Source of the DNA: Trichobilharzia regenti
Lineage: Eukaryota; Platyhelminthes; Trematoda; Strigeidida; Schistosomatidae
DNA length: 64,000 bases
NCBI GenBank assembly: GCA_944472135.2
Contig: OX235265.1
Span: 48,147,459 to 48,211,458 of the forward strand
Direction of reading: 5' to 3'
Under the pieces are notes generated by a model. The model ran no database searches, was not told where the DNA came from, and saw only the letters and a program-made list of their open reading frames with translations. The translations under genes and the position numbers were made by a program. Every line of letters starts with the position of its first letter. Position 1 is the stretch's first letter. Shown here piece after piece: positions 27,181 through 39,600 of this stretch.

Positions 27181-27596
27181 TGAATGAGAAAAGGTATGGG
27201 TTCAGCATCTTGGCCAAGAGAGAACCATTCACTAAGTATGGATGGGCACTAAGATTAGATGAAGAGTCTCGCATAGAATCCAACTAACGTTTCCATCCCT
27301 ATGATTACCACAGTCTCCGGAATTGGAATAGGACAACATTCCAGGCAAAGTTAGAGAGGAAACTGCCAACCAACCTCTATAATTTGGGTGGGTTAATGTA
27401 TTAGGGTTCACCGAAAATTCGGAACTTTCTTTCCAAAACATGAAGTGAACGCTAAGTGATAAACAGGTTCCCTCAGTTTTGTCACAAATATGCCCCGTGT
27501 TAGATTGCAATAGTGTTGTTTAAATCCAATTTATCTGTCGATCTTTTAGGACGGTCTGACCTTGGTGGCACTTCGAACTTCTTCAAATTTCTCGGA
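27181..27596 (+). promoter_or_regulatory. Upstream region of RFC3
   Basis: This interval lies between a decayed CR1 fragment and the RFC3 start codon and must hold the promoter and 5' UTR. I see no clear TATA box or CpG-rich core. A pyrimidine-rich stretch ending in AG at 27548-27549, 47 nt before the ATG, could be an ordinary 3' splice site or a spliced-leader acceptor; this is inference only. Confidence 0.3.
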
Positions 27597-27691
27597 ATGA
27601 GTCTATGGGTCGATAAATACACGCCCACATCCTTGGGGAAGCTTGATTACCATAAACAGCAAGCAAAAAATCTGAAACACCTGGTAAATGA
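27597..27691 (+). CDS. RFC3: RFC3 exon 1 (codons 1-31 and two bases of 32)
   Basis: This exon encodes the N-terminal RFC box ([20 protein letters not shown] and on). The donor is GTGAAC at 27692. An earlier GTAAAT at 27684 is also donor-like, but only the later site keeps the frame and restores the family spacing L-V-x-x-x-x-F-P-H-L-L across the junction. Unspliced reading hits TGA at 27693. Confidence 0.93.
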
Positions 27692-30600
27692 GTGAACATA
27701 TTATGTATATTGTAATCAAAGGTTGACAGTAACAACTTTCCACACTTGCTCGTGTATGGACCATCAGGTGCTGGAAAAAGAACCAGAATAATGTGTATTT
27801 TACGTGAACTCTATGGATCGGGTGTTGACAGGCTACGGATGGAACATCATACTTTTACGACACCATCTAATAAGAAAGTCAACTTGTCAACTGTATCGAG
27901 CAATTTTCATTTAGAAGTTAACCCGAGGTACGTTTGCATTTCGATTGATAATTTCAGTCTAACTGGTAACTAATGTATTGAGGTAAACTTTCTTAGAGTA
28001 AACTGGCTTTGAGACAGGTCCTTTGTCGCAAAATAAGAAAATACTAAAAGTTTAAGCAGTTTCATTGATAACTGACCAGTTAGAAGACTTCCACCAGTTG
28101 GTTCTTGACTTGGCATAAATTTGAAGAGGTTTCGTGCAAAGCATAGTCTAAGTCGCGGTTTCAAAATTTAGAGCGACTGAGAGTATCTTTTGCGGAGTGT
28201 AAATTGTCTGCTTCCTGAATCTTATTCTATTGTGAGCAGATTATCAAGTTCATATTGTTCATCAGGGTTGAATACTGATAAATCACTCATAGGACGCTTA
28301 TTTTTAGGATTCTAATGATATCTCCTTTTTGAATATTTTTGTCGAAGTCGAAATGATCCAAAAACATGAACGAGGTGAATTCTGAGAAAAAATCTGAAGC
28401 TGAATCTTTTGGATAACGTTGTCTTAACTGCCTTTTAAAACTGGTATGTTCGTTCATGGCCATGGTAGTAAACGGCGCCTAATGTATAAGGGTTAGCTGC
28501 TTCTACCAATGTGTTGCATCGTTCGAATCTGTATTCTGTTGGTGAGAAGTTGCGAGCCACGACTGTTGATTTCCGTAGTTGTGACACTATGTCATAATAC
28601 GGTGGCTAGAAAGCTTATCTTGACATACACGACATAGTTTTGGCAGTTTATAACAATGGGCTACATTTATCGATACATGGGATTATGCAACTTGCTTAAT
28701 CCACCTAACGTTTAGTCTGACTTTTTGTTTATTGTGGGTATCCTGAGGAATTTCTTCTCCCTTGAGGCAGAGATAACCGGTGATTTGGTACAATTTGGTT
28801 CGTAAATCTCATCTAAAGCCTGTCACACCACTGATGCCTGCCATCATTATATCTCTCAATGTACATCACTAGACTGTCCAGCTCTTTGACCCGATTTTCT
28901 CAAGCATTTTAGGGTCGTATCTCATTGTCTCATGCGGACTGTCTGTGAAGGATTTCTGAAGACCGTCTGGGATTTACTACAGCAGCTTCCACTAGCCTGT
29001 CTAGTTCTCTGACTTTTGAATGAACTACTAACGTATTATTTTCACTGACAGTTTCACTAACCTTTATGTTTCTATGAAGAGTCCATCCGAACAACCTAAA
29101 GTATCATCCATTACTGTTGTCTATCTATGCCTTTCAGTACCAGTCGCCACCCTTGATAATTGTCTGGACCACGTCAATTCATGTTGAAGCCATGTACAGA
29201 TTTTACTTTGCCCATAAATTGCAAAAATGAGTTTTTTACTTCCTTAGTTCTTAAGAGGTTGATTAAATCCGCCAGCCATGCCTAACTGTTTTTTATGGGC
29301 TAAAAACAACGTCCAATCTTATTTTTGCAGCAGATTGGTGTATATTCACTTATTCTTTGTCATTTTCTGGATTCTGGAAACCTTTATCTAATTATCCTAT
29401 CTTCCGTAAGTCTTCATCCACTGTAGTTTCTTTTTCTCCGCTTTCATTTCTCAGTGTGGCGACTCCAACTGATGCGCTTTTGTGAACACATGCAACTGTG
29501 TGTCTATTTGTATCAGAGAAGATAGTTTTAGATCCAGTTAGGTAAATATCACAGAGGCGGACTAAGATTTTATGGTTTGATTAAGCAGAAGGAATCATTG
29601 TACTTGATTCAGTCACCCCCAGTTAGGAATATCTCTCTTGTCCCAGCTTTCATGATGTTCTAGTTCTAGTTTCAAGTCGTATTTCACTCTCTTCGGTCTT
29701 AGAGACCGGGCACTACCATAAGTCCTTGCATGCTTTTTGTAATTAGTCACCTAGAATACACATAAGTACCAAGTAGATGACTCGTATTTATGATTTGGTT
29801 GCACTAAGTCGGAAGTGTAAGTGATCAAATATGTTTCCTTGGAACAGAACTATTTTCGTGTATAGGTTATCTGATAAAGGGCCCTGTCCTCTGTTAGACC
29901 ACGAAGCTGTTCCGAATGAGAAGTAAAGCACATTCGTATGTTACCGTATGCTATCTGTCATATTATATAGAAATGACCCGACCGAAAGCTGCTACCTTGA
30001 CGTGGTGGTCGGGCTTGAACACCGCAATGACCTATTCAAGCTATACTGGCTGAGACTTATGTCTCTTGAGGTCTACCATGCCAGGCAGGTTGTTTGGATA
30101 GCGGTTAAACAAAAAGCAGCTACCCAATCCAACATAATGATACATAGAAAACCACAAAATTTCATGCCGGATCGGCCGTGGCCCGGATTAACAACGACCG
30201 CGCTTCCTGCTGCCGTGTCACAGGGCAGGAGTGATAAATATGCTACTGAGACACACAAAACAAAAAGAACAAACAAAAGCAGGCCGCGTGTGACCGGCCT
30301 CAAGCAGTTGTCCCCTGGGCTCTGCGGTCACGCAACCAACTTCCACGGTGTGGGCAGCCGGGAAGTAACAATCGCCCTCACAATCCGAAATGCACGCGAA
30401 ACCTCTCTATTACTCACTCATCTTTGTCTTCATCTTCATCTCTATCATCTTGCCTTCCTTCCACTGATGCAACTCCTCGACTTGATAGCTCTCCACTTCC
30501 TCTCCACTCTGCGTCCACTAAAAACGATGGAAGCCAAAAAACCACCACCGACAGCCTCTTAAAGCCGCGCCACCAATTTCATATAGGAGCTCTTAATGTT

Positions 30601-33600
30601 AGGACACTTTGCCAAATAGGACAACAAGCATCACTAGCCAAGACCCTGGCATCACGAGCCATTGATGTATGCTGTGTTTCAGAAACACGCATACAAGACC
30701 CAAGTGTGGTTATTCACCTAACCCCACCTGGCCAACAGGTTGAATCTGCAAAATTCACCTTGAGGGTGTCAGGAGATGCCACAGCTAGTTCACGAGGATT
30801 AGCTGGCGTAGGGATAGCTTTGAGTACTAGGGCAGAAAAGACATTGCTTGACTGGATCCCGGTAGATAGCCGAATGTGTGCTGTCCGTCTGAACGGATCA
30901 GTAAGAAGGAGAAGGACTGCACTACTCGCCGATGCCTTTTCGTAATCTCCGCCTACGCCCCCACTGACTGCAGTTCAGATGAAACGAAGGATGAGTTCTA
31001 CCAAAAGCTGTCTAGTTTGGTGCGAAAGGCTAAACGCTCAGACATAGTCGTTCTAGCTGGTGACTTTAACGCTCAAGTAGGGAAATTGTGTCAATCTGAG
31101 AAGGATGTCGGTGGCACCTATGGAGTTCCGTGCCAGCGAACCGACAACGGTGACCGTCTCCTACAGTTCTGTTCTGATAATCATTTGTTTCTTGTAAGCA
31201 CTAACTTCAAACACAAGGAGAGACACTGTTTGACTTGGAGACCCCCTTCATCAAACCAACGCTGGACACAAATAGACCACATAGCAATAAGCTATCGTTG
31301 GCGTGGGTCGGTAGGAGATTGTCGCTCCTTCTGGAACACGTGTGTAGATACCGACCATGCACTGGTCCGCGCTCGGGTGTGCTTACGACTGAACGGACGT
31401 AGGAAACAGCTGGCGGTAAAACCATCACGTCCCCAGCTCGATCAGGAAACTAAATCCGTATTTGAGGAAGAACTAGCTAAACACATATCTGTGTTCGACA
31501 GCTGTGCTCACCCTGAAGAAGCTTGGAAAAATATCCAGGCAGCCATAGATACAGCTGTAAAAGCTGTGAATAAGGTAAACCCAAAGGTGGATCTCCACCG
31601 CCTCATCCGAACTGATAGATGCTAGAAGACTTATTCCGGCGAGCTCCGAATTCAATGAGGAGCGAAAGCTGCACAAGAGGAAACTTACGAAAAGTCTCCG
31701 CAAGGACCGTGAACAGTGGTGGGCGACAAAAGCCAAAGAGATGGAGAAAGCTTCGAGGATAGGCAACACCAGGCAACTCTTTAGACTCATCAGGGAAACG
31801 GGTGGGAGAAGACAAATCATTAGTGAGACAATCTCGGAAAAAAATGGCACTATAATTAGCTCCCAGGATAGACGACTGGATCGTTGGAAAGAGCATTATG
31901 AGGAGCAGTTTAATTGGCCCACAGCCACGCTCAACCTTCCGAGCATCCAACACCTCCCTGAATGGGATATAGACACAGGTCCTCCATCCCTAACTGAGGT
32001 TACTAAAGCTGTCACCAATCTGAAACTAGGCAAAGCAGCGGGACCTGATGGAATGACTCCAGAGGTATTTAAGTACGGTGGAGACAGCTTACTGTCTGCA
32101 TTAACTGAGGTACTAGGCAGCGTCTGGGAATCAGAAGAAGTCCCATCGGGTTGGTGTAAGTCACTGATTATCCCCATATACAAGAAGGGAGACAAGTCTT
32201 CCTGTGATAATCACAGAGGGATTAGCTTGACTAATATAGTATCTAAAGTCTTAGGCTCAATAATCATGCGTAGACTGAGTGGTGCTCGGGAGGCACAAAC
32301 ACGAGAGAGCCAGGCAGGCTTTAGACCAGGAAGAGGGTGTATTGATCATATCTTCACCCTCCGACAGATTCTAGAACATAGGCATTCCTACCGGCGTCCA
32401 ACAGTCATTATATTTCTTGACCTAAAGGCAGCATTCGACTCTGTCGATCGAGAAGTTCTCTGGAGATGCTTGGCTGTAAAGGGAATTCCGAGAAAATATA
32501 TTGCACTGATTAAGGCACTCTACTCGTACTCATACAGCCAGGTGAGGGCTTACGGCGAGCTGTCATCTGAACTGATGACGACCAGTGGTGTCCGTCAAGG
32601 ATGCCCATTATCTCCTTTTCTATTCAACTTCATCATAGATGTGTTAATGGACTTAACCCTAGGTGACTTCAGCGAATTGACTTGCTACCGGGAATAATCT
32701 CGTTGACTTGGAATATGCAGACGATATAGTCCTTCTAGGCGAAGACGCTGACGAAATGCAGAGTCTTCTAAACACCTTGAGCCGCAATCTACGAATGTTT
32801 GGCATGCGATTCGCTCCCGCCAAATGCAAGATGATGTTACAGGACTGGACTACATCGACGCCTAGTTTAAAAATAGGAAGTGAAGTGGTAGAGCACGTTG
32901 ACCGCTTCACTTATTTGGGAAGTACCATCAGCCCCAACGGGTTGATCTCTGACGAAATCTCAGCACGAATACAGGGGGCTCGTTTCGCATTTGCCAGTTT
33001 ACGCCGACTCTGGCGTAGACGAGATGTTCGACTATCGACCAAAGGGCGGGTGTACTGCTCATCAGTCCGCTCCGTCCTCCTTTATGGTTGTGAGACCTGG
33101 CCACTGAGAGTGGAAGACATGAAAAGACTAGCTGTCTTTGATCATAGGTGCCTGCGTTCTATTTCCCGTGTAAAGTGGCATAATAAGGTGAGCAACATTG
33201 AGGTTAGGCGTCGAGTTCTAGGTAAACAGGGGAAATCAATCGACGAAGTCGTGAAGTTACAAAGACTGAGATGGTTAGGACATGTGTTACGTATGCCAAG
33301 TCATCGCCTCCCTCGACGAGCAATGTTAGCGGATATAGGGTCAGGCTGGAAAAAAGCTAGCGGCGGTCAAACAAAAACTTGGCACCAGTCAATGAAATCC
33401 ACAACAGTTGGTCTAAGCCACGTAAGAAGGTGTAGACTTCCAGGCTGGGGTCCTCGGGACGGTAAAAATCTATGGTTGGAAACAATTGGTGACATGGCTC
33501 AAAATCGTTCTCAGTGGCGCACTGGATGCATCCACTCCTTGTGACTTATGATTTCCAATGAAACTGTTTTGTTCTTCGTTATTACTCCTTTGTCTCACAC

Positions 33601-36600
33601 CTCTGCTCATTGTCTATATTATGCTTTTCTTGTACTTTCTTCTCTTGCTTCGCGTGCTACACGGAGTGTGGCGACTTGAACTTCCGCACATTTGTGCAAA
33701 GTTCTATGTCGAAAACAGACAGACATATAGAAATGACGTGATTTAGATGTCTTCACTTCACAAAGGTGAAGATATGTTCCATCTGAATACCACTGATTTT
33801 CCAAGCCACCGTATCGTATCTATTTTTGTGTGGTTACAATAATTATTTGAATAAATTCGAAATTACATGTGGTTTTCCATTTCAGTGATGTTGGGATCTA
33901 TGATCGTATTGTCATTCAAGAATTGATAAAAAATATGGCTTCGACAGCTCAGCTTGATAGTGGACAACAGAAAGATTTCAAAATAGTAGTTTTGCATGAA
34001 GCTGATCATTTAACACGTGATGCACAACACGCATTAAGAAGAACTATGGAAAAGTACATTTCAACTTGCCGTCTAATCTTGTCAGCAGAATCCACTAGCA
34101 AGGTTAGAACTTTGTCTAGATATTAGTTTTATTTTCACACTGATGACTTTTTGTTAACCGCTCTTATTATCTTGGATGTTATTTATTGCAGTTTTAACCA
34201 TGTGAATTGTTGTTGCTACAGTAGATGTGGAATTAGGATATTAACTCAACATTTTGTGACACATTTTCTTTTTATATGGAAGGTAGGAATGTAGGTTTAA
34301 GCGTGGTATTTATTCTTATACAGTTAACAGGTGTGTGACTAAAATTGATGTGATTATTAGCAATAATTTATGCTTGAAACGTCATCATCCAGTTAGTAAT
34401 ACTGAATCACTGTGATATTTGAAATAAAATTATCTTATATGGAGTTATATTCTCCCAGTTTCCAAGTAATACACTTACACTAAATTTAACAGAGGTTAAA
34501 GATCGTTAGGATCGTTCTTTTTGGAAATATTGTTGCGGTACAAAGTTGTCGTTTCTTCACTGGACTTAAGGTTGCAAATAAAAAATTGCCTAAAGAGGTC
34601 AAACTAATCCAAATATCGTTAGTCAGAACTGTCGAAATTAGTCCATTTAAGACAACGGAACTGATGCATTCCTACAACATTCTTCTACACGTTTAAAATA
34701 TTTGTAGTCAGTGGGGTATTTGAAAAAGTTAATAACCTTGCGGAATCTTGACAGTAATGGGATTTAATAAGTCTAGAAGCCCAGGATCCAATATCTTTTT
34801 TACGAGCTAGTATAAACCAATTTGATTTCTTTGTGCTCGCTTCTTGATTGTGAGGTAAAGGTTCCTGATCTTTGGTAAACTTTTGCGTAGTTCAACCCGC
34901 CACTCGACTGTCGTAGCTTTGGTTGACTCCAAAAGGAGTAGTGCTGAGATTAATTATTTGTTTGTAGTATGCGGTGTGTTAAGACTTTGTTATTGCTGTG
35001 AATGGAGTTGATCCTTTCACCAGTTAGTCCTCCGGTATCGTCGTCAAAAGAAAAGAGATAATACTAATAGACATAATTAGTGTAGGTTATCCAGACGAAA
35101 ATACAGAAAAAGAAATAAAGAAAACGTAAAAACAGACGGCTAAATTGGATTTGAATTCGATATATATCAATAATAATCAATAAGGTGAGCAATATTGAGG
35201 TTAGGCGTCGAGTGCTAGGTAAGGAGGGGAAATCAATCGACGAGGTTGTGAAGTTACAAAGACTGAGATGGTTAGGACATGTGTTACGTATGCCTAGTCA
35301 TCGCCTTTCTCGACGAGCAATGTTGGCGGATATAGGGTCAGACTGGAAAAAAGCTAGCGGCGGTCAAACGAAAACATGGCACCAGTCAATGAAATCTACA
35401 ACAGTTAGTCTAAGCTACGTGCAAAGTTCTATGTCGAAAACAAACAGACAGACAATTATCACGCGAATTTATTTGTCTACCCTTGAATGGTGTATAGGAT
35501 TGTAAGGGGATAAGCCATTTGGACGCAGTCCTTGTATCGCTGCATGTTTATCGAGCCTTCGCTTAAAGGTGTCCACAGACAGTGCCGGTAAGTAGTTCCA
35601 GGGACGGCAAACCCGCAGTCAAAAAAAGTGGGAGCGCACCCGGCTTCTTGCCCTCTAGTGATCTATCCTTCTGGGATTTTCACGAGGAAGCCTATACCTA
35701 CTTAATGGGAAAACACCTTTGTTTGGGTGATTCTGGTCATTTGTTATTTTGTAGTCAGTAATCAAATCCTCCCCTAAGCCGACGGTAGCTAAGTGTGAAT
35801 AGGCCTAATTTCTTTAACCTTTCATCATACGGTTCATTTTGGAGACCAGCCACTCCTTTTGTCACCCGTCTTTGGACTATTTCCAAGAGGTTTGCGTCTC
35901 TTCTCAGCAGTAAGGGTGCAATGATACTATACACTTCAAGCCTCCAAAGCCTCAGGATGGTCGGGGGTGGGTGCCTTGCGCTGCGGGTTGGCCACCCCTC
36001 CGCACACCTCTTGAAATGCTCCCATATGACCGGGCGTCTTACATAGCCTCTCCTGAGGAAGTCCTACTCACTGCCTTCACGTGGCGGAGGTGTTTTTCAC
36101 CAAAGTGAGAGGGCAAAAGCGGATGCCCGGCGCTCTTCACCGGGTTGACTGTCCATTGGATGACAGTCTAGGGGAGATGGCTAAACCCTGATTCCAAACC
36201 TCCAACGACTGGCGTATGAAGCTCACCGGGGCTCACCGGCAGACGTATGGACAAAGGGCTTATTGGATGCCCTGGATGACTGGCCCCATTCAAAAAGGCG
36301 AATGAACCGAACTCCGGTCACCGGCTGCCAATGGATAGTGGACTCCCTACTCCACTCCTACTGCCTTGTAGGTCACACTTGGTTGTGTAAAGGCTAGAGC
36401 TGCACTCTCAAACAAAGGCCGAGCGATGCTGGGGACATCACTCGTACCCAATTCCCATGAAACTTCATGGTTCATGAAGCCGGCTCATCCTCCCGTAGGA
36501 GATAGCCGAAGTAAAGTAAAGTAAGTATACACTTCAAGGTGTGGTCTTACGTATGTTTTGTAAAACCTTAGAAAGAACTCAGGAGTGAGTTCAGCCAACT

Positions 36601-39600
36601 GTCTGTGCGTTAAGTGTATGACCACACATGCCCTCGCTACATTCCCCGTGTGATTCACGCTTGTCCATTTTTTCCTTTAGAACTTGACCTAAGTCATGCT
36701 CCGACGTTGTGCAGGACAAGCTTGCACTCTGCAACCCACAGGTGCGTAATTTCACTACTTTGCTCCTTTTCAGGTTGAAAGTCATACCATTGGCTAACTC
36801 CCAGTTTTCCAGAAGCTTTAGGTCTCTCTGCAGCCTATCTGAGTCTTCCGAACACTTAGTTCCCCCCCCCCATATCTGATAGAAAAGTCGGACAGCTTAG
36901 AAGGCATGGTAGGTCATTGATAAAAGTTGAAAACATCAGTGGTCCTAGGATAGAACCCTGTGACACTCCTGACGACGAGCCGTGCCAAGATGATCGGACT
37001 CGATTGACCTTAGCGCAGAATTTCCTTTCTTCAGCCATAAAATAAGCGGCTCACCTATACCTGCCTGACTTATTTTGTGTAGGAGGTCATAGTGAATTGT
37101 GTCAAATGCCTTCATATCCCACTATGATGTCCAATCGTTCCAAGCTGATATTAGGTGTGTTATACAGGATCTGCGTTTCCTGAAACCGTGTTGAGCTTCA
37201 TGGAGGATGTGTAAATTATCTCCACAAAAACTCTCTCACATTGTATAATGAATTAATTTTGAGGAATGATCATATATGATACGTTTCTTAATTTACTTAT
37301 GAGTTCAGAACTTACGCTAAATCCAATAAATGGGCTTGGCAGTATTCATTCAACCGTATTTTAGGCTTGTTTAGGAGAGTACTTGGCTTTTACTGATTCA
37401 CTCCAGTTGTCTTTTGATGATGGAATATTGTATAGTCAGACAGTGACTCCGTCTCTTTTTTACATTCCACTAAATTTATGCTGCTCCGATTTGAGAAAGA
37501 AAGTTTAGCAACATAGTTTAACTCATATACTATTCAAATGTTACTATTGACTCAAGAAATTACTGTGTAAATAATATAACTTTACATTTAGATAATTTCT
37601 GCTACGCGTTCACGGTGTCTGCCAATAAGAGTTTCTGCTCCATCTGTCGATGAAGTTGTTGAAATTCTTAAGAATACTGCTCGCCGAGAAGGTCTTACAA
37701 TGCCAGTTGAGTTAGCGAAACGTATTGCTATATCCTCTGACCGAAATCTTCGCCGTGCTCTTTTATACGCTGAAGTGGCTAGATGGCAACATTCTCCTAT
37801 GACTCCAGACCAAAGTGTACAATTACCTGATTGGCAGGTTTTTATCTCTGAAACAGCTTCAGCTATTTTAGTTGAACAAAGTCCCAAAAAGTGAGTGATT
37901 GGTAATAACAAATGACTGTTCTGAAATTACGTATATATATCTATCACAATGTTCAACTCTTCGCTTCACAATCTCTTTTGCGCATCGTGGCTTTTCGTTT
38001 CATTAACAGGCAGAGGTATTGATGCACTTTGTGGGATTATTCAAAAGATTAGTGTAAAGTAGGAAAAGCAGTTGGCGTAAAATGTTGAGGAATCTTAATT
38101 GTTACTGGATGCCATTAAAATATCCCTCTTATTTATGCCTTCAGCCTCCTGTTTTATCGGTAATCCTGAAATCGCAAAATGGAAATAAGTATTCCACTTC
38201 TAATGGCACACACTATTATGATACCAACCCTCGAGGAAACTTTTACTTGTGCCATGGATCTTTTGGTCGTAGAGTTTTGTCTTCCTTATAGATATACAAT
38301 ATTATTTTGTTATTTGATGAAGTTATGAATACTTAAGTCAGGTTGCAGTTAAGTTTGAACGGTACTGGCAGCAAATTTTGCAAATAAGATCGATTTTACT
38401 ATCGCATGAAAACAGCCTCACAATTAGGACCACTGGTTGTGTCATGAAACTAGCATCTCTTCGCGTAAGACTGATCAGTAAGTCGTGATCAGTAGGGTGC
38501 AGCAGGTCGGGTGTGAGGACAGATACTCGCCGAAGACATTGACTAGCGGTTGCGCTATATCGTGAATTGGCAGAAGTCAGAATACATGGGCCATTGGATC
38601 GGGTCCCAGTGGTCCAATGGTATACGAGCTCGCTAGCCTTGTAGCCAGGAGGTCCTGGGTTCGAACCCCGGTGGGTGCGTGCTGGTGAAGAACTCCAAAC
38701 TAGGACGAAACCGCTGTCCAGTACTTCCAGGTTTTCCAATGGTTCTCTAACCAATTTCAGCTCATGATGAAATCCTGTAACTGATCAGAAACTTGCGGAT
38801 ATTCTACCTTTTGTGTTCCACTGTCATCTAGGAATTCTACATACTACAGTACAGGTTTCCAATAGGCGTCTGGTTATCTATGATCCAGTAGCCTGTTTTG
38901 CTTTAGAACACAGGAGTTCACATAACTTTCAGTAATTGTTTCCGCATATTATCAGTGGGCATATATCCGGTGGTGACAAGCACTGGAATATACAAGACAT
39001 ACCCTCAATCCTACCTGTTTCTCGTCAGATACATCTGTTTGCATCACAGCGTATTCTGGTCAAAACTTAATATCGCTCCTCCCACTGTTTCACTCACTAA
39101 CTAGGCTACTGAATCACGATAATAATGAATGCTTTTCAAATTTTCCTTACAGAATATTAGAAGTCCGAAATCGATTGTATGAATTATTGTGTCATTGCAT
39201 TCCACCGAATGTGATAATGCGAGTAAGTTATTCAAAAGAAGAGTGATTTTCGTGTGAATAAATAAATGATGCGCTTTTATTTGTGTAAGTTAATACCCAT
39301 TGTGAATTCACAAGTTTTTTGATAAGTTAAGTAATACGTTTTATTAAATGTTAAATTTATACTCATGGCGCTGGGTACTACTGATTGTTTGATATAAATA
39401 GTTGAATACCACTCACATTGACCAGTCGTGGTAGTTAACCAAATCGAAGTGATCTGAACGTTGAACGGCCGTTCCCGTGGTTTGGCTCTGTGCTCATCAG
39501 CAGTGCGCCTGGTTTAACTCACCTTTTTCGACAAGGAACTGGTGAGATTCCACCTTGAACTGTATAAATTGTAAGTCGCGGATTAGTTTGCAAATTGAGA

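Noticed and set aside
27684..27690. GTAAATG as the RFC3 exon 1 donor
   Set aside because: Using it breaks the frame and shortens a conserved spacing; GTGAAC at 27692 restores both.
31473..32195. Minus-strand frames of 99-125 codons
   Set aside because: Antisense shadows of the LINE-A reverse transcriptase frame.
35395..35430. Splice-like removal of LINE-A sequence
   Set aside because: A GT is available at the left edge but the right edge is not preceded by AG, so splicing of an RNA intermediate does not explain it.
38600..38680. Possible tRNA gene (clean B box)
   Set aside because: Anticodon and acceptor stems do not close, and the sequence is the head of a SINE-1 copy.
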